DNA of 64,000 nucleotides, taken from Nemertoderma westbladi. Taxonomy: Eukaryota > Xenacoelomorpha > Nemertodermatida > Nemertodermatidae. The position numbers and the translations under genes were made by a program. How positions within the stretch are numbered: the stretch's first letter is position 1; every line of letters begins with the position of its first letter. The DNA lies in NCBI GenBank assembly GCA_032718475.1, contig JAUCBJ010001840.1, positions 1-64,000 of the forward strand. Direction: 5' to 3'. The notes beneath the pieces are model-generated. The model had not been told where the DNA came from. It ran no database searches and saw only the letters and a list, made by a program, of their open reading frames with translations. This document shows positions 44,265 through 53,500 of the stretch, in pieces.

Positions 44265-46825
44265 TGTATAGCTGGCTCCTTGAGCGTAGCCAGTCGCCTA
44301 CATAGGTAGTGAGTAAGAGAAGGACCGAGCGCCAAAGGATACTAGGTTGTAACGGGGTATTCTTATTAAAAACGACAGGTGCTGAGTAAGAGAAGGAGCG
44401 AACGCCAACTGATACTAGGTTGTAATGGGGTATTTCTATTAAAAACGACAGGTGCTGCTTATGAGAAGGAGCGAGCGCCAAAGAATACTAGGTTGTAACG
44501 GGGTATTTCTATTAAAAACAACAGGTGCTGAGTATGAGAAGGAGCTAGTGCCAAAGGGTACTAGGTTATAACAGGGTATTTCTATTAAAAACGACAGGTG
44601 CTGAGTAAGAGAAGGAGCGAGCACCAAAGGATACTAGGTTAAAAACGACAGTTGCTGAGTAAGAGGATGAGTGAGCGCCAAAGTATACTAGATTGTAACA
44701 GGGTATTTCTAATAAAAACGACAGGTGCTGAGTACGAGAAGGAGCAAGCACCAAAGGATACTAGGTTAAAAACGACAGTTGCTGAGTAAGAGGAGGAGTG
44801 AGCGCCAAAGGATACTAGGTTGTAACAGGGTATTTCTAATAAAAACGACAGGTGCTGAATACGAGAAGGAGTGAGTGCCAAAGGGTTACTAGGTTGTAAC
44901 AGGGTATTTCTATTAAAAACGACAGGTGCTGAGTAAGAGAAGGAGCGAGCACCAAAGGATACTAGGTTAAAAACGACAGTTGCTGAGTAAGAGGAGGAGT
45001 GAGCGCCAAAGGATACTAGGTTGTAATTGTAATGGGGTATTTTTATTAAAAACGACAGGTGCTGAGTAAGAGAAGGAGCGAGCGCCAACTGATACTAGGT
45101 TGTAACGGGGTATTTCTATTAAAAACGACAGGTGCTGCTTATGAGAAGGAGCGAGCGCCAAAGAATACTAGGTTGTAACGGGGTATTTCTATTAAAAACA
45201 ACAGGTGCTGAGTACGAGAAGGTGCGAGCGCCAAAGGGTACTAGGTTATAACAGGGTATTTCTATTAAAAACGACAGGTGCTGAGTAAGAGAAGGAGCGA
45301 GCACCAAAGGATACTAGGTTAAAAACGACAGTTGCTGAGTAAGAGGAGGAGTGAGCGCCAAAGGATACTAGGTTGTAACGGGGTATTTCTAATAAAAACG
45401 ACAGGTGCTGAGTAAGAGAAGGAGCGAGCACCAAAGGATACTAGGTTAAAAACGACAGTTGCTGAGTAAGAGGAGGAGTGAGCGCCAAAGGATACTAGGT
45501 TGTAACGGGGTATTTTTATTAAAAACGATGGGTGCTGAGTAAGAGGAGGAGTGAGCGCCAAAGGATACTAGGTTGTAACGGGGTATTTCTAATAAAAACG
45601 ACAGGTGCTGAATACGAGAAGGAGTGAGTGCCAAAGGGTTACTAGGTTGTAACAGGGTATTTCTATTAAAAACGACAGGTGCTGAGTAAGTGAAGGAGCG
45701 AGCACCAAAGGATACTAGGTTAAAAACGACAGTTGCTGAGTAAGAGGAGGAGTGAGCGCCAAAGGATACTAGGTTGTAACGGGGTATTTCTAATAAAAAC
45801 GACAGGTGCTGAGTACGAGAAGGAGCGAGCACCAAAGGATACTAGGTTGTAATGGGGTATTTTTATTAAAAACGATAGGTGCTGAGTAACAGAAGGAGCG
45901 AGTGCCAAAGGATACAAGGTTGTAACGGGGTATTTCTATTAAAAACAACAGGTGCTGAGTACGAGAAGGGTACTAGGTTATAACAGGGTATTTCTATTAA
46001 AAACGACAGGTGCTGAGTAAGAGAAAGAGCGAGCACCAAAGGATACTAGGTTAAAAACGACAGTTGCTGAGTAAGAGGAGGAGTGAGCGCCAAAGGATAC
46101 TAGGTTGTAACAGGGTATTTCTAATAAAAACGACAGGTGCTGAGTACGAGAAGGAGCGAGCACCAAAGGATACTATGTTAAAAACGACAGTTGCTGAGTA
46201 AGAGGATGAGTGAGCGCCAAAGGATACTAGATTGTAACAGGGTATTTCTAATAAAAACGACAGGTGCTGAGTTAAAAACGACAGTTGCTGAGTAAGAGGA
46301 GTGAGCGCCAAAGGATACTAGGTTGTAACGGGGTATTTTTATTAAAAACGATAGGTGCTGAGTAACAGAAGGAGCGAGTGCCAAAGGATACAAGGTTGTA
46401 ACGGGGTATTTCTATTAAAAACAACAGGTGCTGAGTACGAGAAGGAGCGAGCACCAAAGGATACTAGGTTAAAAACGACAGTTGCTGAGTAAGAGGAGGA
46501 GTGAGCGCCAAAGGATACTAGGTTGTAACAGGGTATTTCTAATAAAAACGACAGGTGCTGAGTACGAGAAGGAGCGAGCACCAAAGGATACTATGTTAAA
46601 AACGACAGTTGCTGAGTAAGAGGATGAGTGAGCGCCAAAGGATACTAGATTGTAACAGGGTATTTCTAATAAAAACGACAGGTGCTGAGTTAAAAACGAC
46701 AGTTGCTGAGTAAGAGGAGTGAGCGCCAAAGGATACTAGGTTGTAACGGGGTATTTCTAATAAAAACGACAGGTGCTGAATACGAGAAGGAGTGAGTGCC
46801 AAAGGGTTACTAGGTTGTAACAGGG
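44265..46825. repeat. 73-bp satellite array, left block
   Basis: Unit GGTGCTGAGTAAGAGAAGGA, then GCGAGCGCCAAAGGATACTA, GGTTGTAACGGGGTATTTCT, ATTAAAAACGACA. In this block many units lack 19 bp (GGTTAAAAACG in place of GGTTGTAA...ATTAAAAACG), giving 54-bp units that often alternate with 73-bp ones as a 127-bp dimer. Larger copies also occur: 46051-46311 repeats at 46469-46729 (418-bp shift) and 44439-44754 repeats at 45119-45434 (680-bp shift). Minus-strand frames of 62-149 codons through the array are a by-product of the repeat. Confidence 0.95.
46821..46825. repeat. Target duplication CAGGG, left
   Basis: CAGGG ends the left satellite block and is repeated at 58937-58941 where the satellite resumes. 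This is 5 bp, as expected for a BEL/Pao integrase. Confidence 0.85.
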
Positions 46826-47427
46826 TATCACGTTGGCTAAAAGAATCCTTTGTGAAGATTCTATAGCCGGGAAGGAAATAAGGAGGGCCGGTTGCGGTAC
46901 TCCAAGTATTTCTTCCCCTGGGCCACGTGTAAGCCTTGACTGGGCTGATAATTCTAGAGCTACTTTTATAAGGATGTCCAAACCTCCCAAACAGACTCCA
47001 GGCTCTCCCTGCACCTTAATATAAATACCCAAACTGCCAAACCCAATAGAGTTACCTGATTGCCAAAGTTACCTTGCTCGCTTGACCGCGAGTGAAGCCC
47101 CTCCCCACGGCGGAATAGAGTGACGGAAATATAAGTTGTAACCAACGATATAATAGAGAACGGACGACGGACCCGGTGACCTGGTGGATTGTTCTAGGCG
47201 CTGGTGAGTAATGTTGTTTGTTATTGTAGGATTGGGAACAAATCCCATAAGAACTTTATGAATTCTCCCAGTCAGTAGTTAGCAGTACTGCAGTATGCCT
47301 ACATCGGTAGGCTACTCTCTGTGTTGCAGGAGTAGTGCAGTCGTGTCCTGTCACTTCTGCTGTCTGCTATCTGATGGATACCGGAAGTGTCATTTTGTCA
47401 TTTCACAGGCCACCAGGTGACGTCATA
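46826..47427 (-). repeat. LTR of element 3 (3' LTR in coding sense)
   Basis: 602 bp, TATCACGTTGG...GTGACGTCATA on the plus strand. On the coding strand GGGTATTTATATTAAGG near 47027-47011 is a possible TATA-like region. Confidence 0.95.
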
Positions 47428-47442
47428 CCGCTCCCTAAAAAA
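47428..47442 (-). promoter_or_regulatory. Putative polypurine tract of element 3
   Basis: The minus strand reads TTTTTTAGGGAGCGG directly before the 3' LTR. GGGAGCGG is identical to the tract of element 1 although the rest of the flank differs. Confidence 0.65.
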
Positions 47443-48855
47443 TTTATTTATAAATTATTTATAAACAAAAAGGAAACTGGTGGTACAATATGGTGTATAT
47501 ATTTTGAGTTGGAACTCAAATTAATTAACTATCAATAAGGGAATATAAACTAAGAAAGGCATTTAATTTACTTATTGCACCGTTATTACAACAACAACAA
47601 AAATTTCTAAAAATTTACGATTGAGTATGATTAACTCGAAATGAAATACTTAGTACTTGCTGGCTCCCATTTAGGCAAGGTTTCTCTAGGTAATGTTTGC
47701 TGAATATGCTGATCCAGTAAACACTATTGCACTATATGTATAACTTAATATATATTCTTAGAATAATAACATGATTAATATAATGGACTTTCTGAATAAA
47801 ACTATATTACCGGCAAGTAAAGTTATCATATCAAAGAAATTATCAACAAACCAAGTATTAACAATATAAACATTTCAACGCCAAATTAATCAAACTTCTG
47901 AAATTCTAATAGACTCCGTTTTCGGGGACTGACTCCTGAAGGTCATTCACCCGGTGTTTTTCCCGTCTGCAGGCAATTTCCAAGGAAAGGTTGAGATAAT
48001 TATTTGGTTCACCAGTAAGATAGATAACGAGTCACCCATCACGTCACGCAGATCCGATCCGTCTAGGTATATATAGGTCTAGCATCGGTCCAACGAAACA
48101 TCTTTGTCCCAGGACGTCTGTGGTTCCGTAGCCTAGGTAAATAGCCGTTGCCGTGGGGGGGGGGGGGGGGGGGGGGGGTCAAATGGAGTATTCCAAAGTT
48201 GGCGATAAGGCAATTAGTCCCTCACCCACCGTTCGATTCCCCCCAATAATAATAAACCCATAGAGATAGCCTGGGTTTTTCTATATTATTATTATGTTAT
48301 ATAGTATCACACTGTTTCATAATCAAAATCAATCCAATCAGGCGATTACCTCTTAAAATGTAAAAGTAATCAAATTGGTGATAACTTAAATTCACCAAAC
48401 TGAAACCAAGAGGAAGAATAACTTCAGAGATTAATTATTTTTTAATTAATCAAACAGTTTTAGTTATAATAAATGTTATTTTTATTTTTTAAACACTCCG
48501 ACCCTCCTTCGGTCTAAAATGTATTTTATTAAGTCATTAAATTTTTCTCGAATTACTTTTGAAGGTTGATCATTAATTAAAAATTTTATCGTTAACTATA
48601 AATTCAACAAATCTCAATAAATTTAAATAAATTTAAATTTATTACCGGAATTATGTTTATATGTCTCTATGGATGTCATATTTTGTTCTAATTCATGCGC
48701 TAGTTTCTTAGATCAGATAAATATGAACATCATACGATCTATTCATACTAAACATACAACGCATTATAATACACACATTCTTTGCTATATTAAATCGGTT
48801 ATCTGTATACAGTTTCAGTTAATAAGTAGAATCATTAAAGTTATTAACACGGCAT
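47443..48855. other. 3' non-coding part of LTR element 3
   Basis: 1.4 kb between the integrase stop and the 3' LTR, AT-rich. It contains a G run of about 24 at 48155-48178 and a tRNA-like patch. No further gene, so no envelope-like ORF. Confidence 0.6.
48195..48245 (+). repeat. tRNA-like patch (possible SINE scrap)
   Basis: GTTGGCGATAAGGCAATTAG followed by CACCCACC and GTTCGATTCC (48231-48240), a good B box. An A-box-like TGGCGATAAGG lies upstream. It stands next to the long G run. Too short and irregular to be a tRNA gene. Confidence 0.4.
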
Positions 48856-50586
48856 TTACGGTTTATGTTTGTCAACAGATTTCCGTTGGGTATTTGTTGT
48901 AATATTACTAAGGATCCACGGCTGATTATGTTGAAGAGGCTGAAATTGACCATATATACCTGTCTTCTCTGAGTCTTGTTCAAGGAGGCATAATTTCTGT
49001 ATCAGTCTTTCGAGAATACTCCCATTCTGCGTCTTCAATTTAGCGCTTCTGACTAAGCCATCGCCACTGTAGTTAGGTTCTAAGACAGTAGCTGTAAGCC
49101 AATCCCGCCGTGGCCGTACAGGGTCATGAATTAAGACGATATCACCAATATTTAGATTTGGTCGTTGGCAAAACCACTTCGATCTTAGGCGTTGAGAAGG
49201 TAAATAGTCAATCAACCAATTGTTCCAGAATCGTTGAGTCAGGAGTTGAAGAACTTTCCAGGTGCGTCGGGAATGAAGATCATTATCCTCCATTTCGGAT
49301 ATTGGTATCGTAATGGCTGGTTTAGAGAAGAGGAAATGTGCTGGAGTGAGAGCTTCAGCTGATTCAGAAGATTGCGAAATACGTGTTAATGGTCGGTTGT
49401 TCAAAACTAATTCGATCTGAGCCAACAATGTGCGCAACGCCTCATCATCCAAATACGTGTAAGTCTCATCCTCGGGCAACAGTTTGTAGAAAGCTTGTTT
49501 GACACTTTGTACCAGCCTTTCATAAGTTCCCCCATACCAAGGAGCGTGGGGTGGAGTAAAGTACCAGTCTATGAGGTTTATTTGATGATTATCAAGAAGC
49601 TCGTGTAGCGATTGCGTATTCCACTCATTGATATTATTACGAAGCTCTTTCTCGGCTGCTACGAAGTTTCCTCCATTATCAGAGGTGATATGATGTGGTT
49701 GTCCGCGCCGTGCGATCAATCTGGACAATGCGGACAAAAACGAACCCATGTTAGCTTGATACAAAACGTCCAGATGGATCGCCCTTGTAGTCATACATAC
49801 CGCCAATAAGCCCCATCGTTTGACAGTAGTTCTGGCGCGCTTAACTAATATCGGGCCAAACATATCCACTCCACAATTGGTAAATGCTGGCTCATATGCC
49901 GCCATCCGAACGTTGGGTAGATCTCCCATCTGTTGCTTCATCAGTGGTGAGTTGTATCTCCGGCAGTGAAGACAATTGCGCATAACATTCCGTAGATACT
50001 TCCAGGGTGAAACTAGAAAATAGTGTTGTCTCAAATGACTCAAGATATGGTCTCTTCCTGAGTGATTAAGTTCAAGGTGAGTGTCATGAAATAATTGTTC
50101 CAAGAGGAGTGGTTCGCGCAACATGATAGGATGTATAGTGTCATAGGACACTGGAGCCATTGTTAGGCGTGTTTGAACTCGAATAATCCCATTTGACATG
50201 ATTGTGGCAACATGCTGAGGGGGGATAGGGTTATTATGTTGATGTTTCAAAAAAAGTTCTGGATCTGCTATTCTTTGTGAGAGGCGAAGTCTCATTTGTA
50301 AACTGGTCCTTAGTTCTTCTAGTGTTAATGGACCAAAAAATCTAAGAGGTTTCTCGGTCGTATTGGGATTCTTTTGTCGCCAACAATACCAATGTGCCAT
50401 GCGGCGAATGTAGCAAATATCCCGAATCGAGGCACGAAGACTTTGCTGACTGCTCAGAAGTCTTTTCAACCAAGGATGCAATCCTTTGTCTAAGTTTGGA
50501 AATTTAATCTCTTTACTTGAACCTCTGGGAATTGGGGTAGGATCATCTTCAACATTTATTATTGTATTGGTTTCTCCTGAAATCAA
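48856..50586 (-). CDS. Integrase of LTR element 3
   Basis: About 576 codons. The open frame begins within the C run and shows no ATG at its start (the first codon is TTG), so it is probably expressed as the end of the Gag-Pol polyprotein. Zinc domain HDTHLELNH at 167-175 with CLHC at 205-208; catalytic Asp at 241 (NCGVDMFGP), Asp at 303 (ITSDNGGNF) and Glu at 356 (WYGGTYERL); the C-terminal DUF5641 region has IGDIVLIHDP and ends after LIQKLCLLEQD. Full length for a BEL/Pao integrase, with all catalytic residues present. Its role would be to insert the DNA copy with a 5-bp target duplication, which the CAGGG repeats confirm. Confidence 0.9.
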   Translation of the reverse strand: MISGETNTIINVEDDPTPIPRGSSKEIKFPNLDKGLHPWLKRLLSSQQSLRASIRDICYIRRMAHWYCWRQKNPNTTEKPLRFFGPLTLEELRTSLQMRLRLSQRIADPELFLKHQHNNPIPPQHVATIMSNGIIRVQTRLTMAPVSYDTIHPIMLREPLLLEQLFHDTHLELNHSGRDHILSHLRQHYFLVSPWKYLRNVMRNCLHCRRYNSPLMKQQMGDLPNVRMAAYEPAFTNCGVDMFGPILVKRARTTVKRWGLLAVCMTTRAIHLDVLYQANMGSFLSALSRLIARRGQPHHITSDNGGNFVAAEKELRNNINEWNTQSLHELLDNHQINLIDWYFTPPHAPWYGGTYERLVQSVKQAFYKLLPEDETYTYLDDEALRTLLAQIELVLNNRPLTRISQSSESAEALTPAHFLFSKPAITIPISEMEDNDLHSRRTWKVLQLLTQRFWNNWLIDYLPSQRLRSKWFCQRPNLNIGDIVLIHDPVRPRRDWLTATVLEPNYSGDGLVRSAKLKTQNGSILERLIQKLCLLEQDSEKTGIYGQFQPLQHNQPWILSNITTNTQRKSVDKHKP

Positions 50587-50587
50587 C

Positions 50588-53500
50588 CTAGATTTGGGGG
50601 GGGTATACTCTATTGAGAACTATCTCCGCTCCCTTGGGGAGATTTAGATCTCGCAGTACATGAGGCCACTCATCTTCTGTCTCCCACAAGAAATCTGGAC
50701 CTTTCCACCATATGGAAGAATTGACTAATTCTTCTGCTGTTGAGCCACAACAGGCCAGATCAGCTGGATTAATGGTACCAGCTATATGACGCCATTGATA
50801 TAGGAGTGATTGTTTTAATATTCGAGTCACCCGGTTTGTTATAAACACAGAGAGTTTATGTTTACGGTTATGCAGGTATTGTAATACTATGGTAGCATCA
50901 GTCCAATAATATTGTTCTACCTTAAGAGTAAGTTCAGCTGTGATGATCTCAGCAAGTTCAGTTCCCAGCACAGCAGCTTGTAATTCTGCCTTAGGGGTTG
51001 ATAGTTCTTGTTTAGGCATAATACGAGATTTTGAAGCAACAAAGGTTACTGAAAATATACCCTTCAACTCTCGTCTAAAATAGGCCGTTGCACCCATCCC
51101 ATTATCACAAGCGTCAACAAAGACATGAAGTTGAAGTTGTTCGGTTGTTTGCAAGTGAGGAAAGTATGTTCTGGGAATAGTTAATTGTTCTATATTTTTA
51201 AGGTCCTTTTCCCACTTACTCCAGGCCTCAAACAGAAGTTGGGGAATAGTATCATCCCAATCTAAATCTAAAAGCCAAGTTTTCTTAAGCAAGAACTTAG
51301 CCCTCATAATTACTGGCGCAACATATCCAAATGGGTCGAAGACCTTGTGCATTTTCGAAAGGCATTGGCGTCGTGTTTTTGCTGGCACATTATCGATAAA
51401 GGCAACTGTGAAGTAGAACTCATCTTCTTGCATTCGCCAACGTAGTCCCAATGTTTTCATTACTGGGAGCTGCTCTACATCTAAGTCTAGGGTAGGGGAG
51501 GCCCGTTCTTCTGGTGGAAATGTCTGTAGTAGTTCCTTGCTGTTGCTAGCGAATTTCACCAGTCGAAAGCCACCCCGGAGCAGGCAATCTTGAACACCAT
51601 GAGCAATATCAATTAAGTTTCCACTGATTGGATGTGACTTAAGAACATCATCCATATATAAACTATTCTTTATTGTTTCAATTATAACCTTTTTGAAATC
51701 ATTGGCATTGTCATCAGCTGTTGCATACACAATACTCTCAGCATTGCTAGGTGAGGATATTACTCCAAAGGGTTGGCACTTCATCCAATATTGGCTTGGC
51801 TCACCTTCGAGCTCAGTTGTCGGCCACCAATAATATCGGAGGCTGTCTTGGTCCACTGGGAGGGCACGTACCTGTAGAAACATTGCTTCTATATCTGCTA
51901 CGAAAGCTACATTAAACTCACGAAATCTAATAAGAATTCCTACCAAAGATTGTAATAAGTTTGGTCCAGGAAGTATCTCTGTATTGAGTGATTTACCTTT
52001 ATATGTGGCATGACAGTCGAAAACAACTCGTACAGTGTTGGGTTTGTTTTCATGGGTTACAAAATGATGCGGCATAAAATATGACCTGGGACCAAATTGT
52101 TGTTGGTCAGATGGAACCAATTCTGCGCAATCAATTTTGAGGTATTTATCCATTTGATGTTGATACATATCTAAATATTTAGGGTTCTTCTTCAGCCTTT
52201 TTCTCATGTTCAGAGCTCTATTATATGCTAGGCTAGAATTGTTAATAAGCTGTGGAGGATCATCCCGCCACAGCAGGCCAGTCTGATAATGTCCATCAGG
52301 CAGAAGTTTGCGCGTCCGATGCTGGATCTCCACAGCATGGAGGTCGTCTGGAGACATTGCTAATTTATCCTCATTCACGTTAGTGCTGTCATTCTCAAGC
52401 CATCGTTGCATGGCCAAATCAAGAGTCATATTATCCAAGGCTGAACATTCTTCATTATTATGATAATCGTCGTTGGTTCTAGATGATTCACTATGAGTCA
52501 CCAAGTGCATTAAGGTATCGTAAGTATCCTGAGTGGGCAGTTCAGTCATGTCTCTACCTAAGGCTGCCAATTCCTGTTCTATGAATGTATCTTGTAGTCG
52601 ACATACTGATTCATGAGTGAGTATTTCAATGTAATTTATACTCTCAGATTCTCTCTCTTTTAATGTTCTCTCTGATGGTCCCGAACAATACCATCCAAGA
52701 GGTGTTCGTGCCGCAAATGGCGAACTGTATTTGGATGACCCCACTCCCAAGAAAGCTGCCGGGATTGTTTCTAAAACGCGAAAGGCTTCAGGGCAGTTCT
52801 GCCCTATGAGCATGACAACCTTAGGATCTTCAGCCGTTGCTAGAGGAATCTGGTATTGTTTGGAAAAATCATCACTCAACCAGTCATGGGGAGTCCCAAG
52901 TGCGTTTTTTAAACCATTCATACGTATAATTTTGATGTTCTCTGCCATTTCCCCTTCCACGTCATCCCTGGCTGGACTAAGTTTACCCTTTGCCACTACC
53001 GTAGGCATCTCTTGGTACCAGGCTACGGCCGTTAAGTGCAGGTTAGTTTCTTTGGTTACTCCAAACAACCGGTCGAAAATATCCCCATCTAGAAAGGTAG
53101 TCGAGCTACCCGTATCTACAAGAGCATTAACAATTGTTGAACCCTTATCGCCATTTAGTCTCAAGGTCAAAACCGGAAATTCACGCACTGGACCACCTCT
53201 ACGATTGAGTCTACAGGAAATTATGGCAGCATTATCGATAAAATTTGACTCATGTTCTGCAAACTCAGTAACTCCATATTCATCACCAGCAGCATCTGAA
53301 TCTGTCTCAGATTCTACTATTCTCATTGCAGCCTCTTCTCGTTTAGTTTCACGTGAGGTAAGTTCTTCTTTATGAAGGATAGTGTGGTGGGCTTCACCAC
53401 AAATTTTACAACGATTTTTATTCTTACAATGGGACCGGAGGTGGAGGCTTGATAAACAGTTGTAGCAAAGTTTTTCACGTTGACAAAAGGATCTTCTTTT

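Noticed and set aside
44266-46812. Many minus-strand frames of 62-149 codons with SFSYSAPVVFN-like text
   Set aside because: They are spaced by the 73- or 127-bp satellite period and change phase with each unit. They exist only because the repeat lacks stops in some phases.
52731-53375. 214-codon plus-strand frame
   Set aside because: It lies antisense to the protease/Gag part of element 3, which has clear motifs on the other strand.
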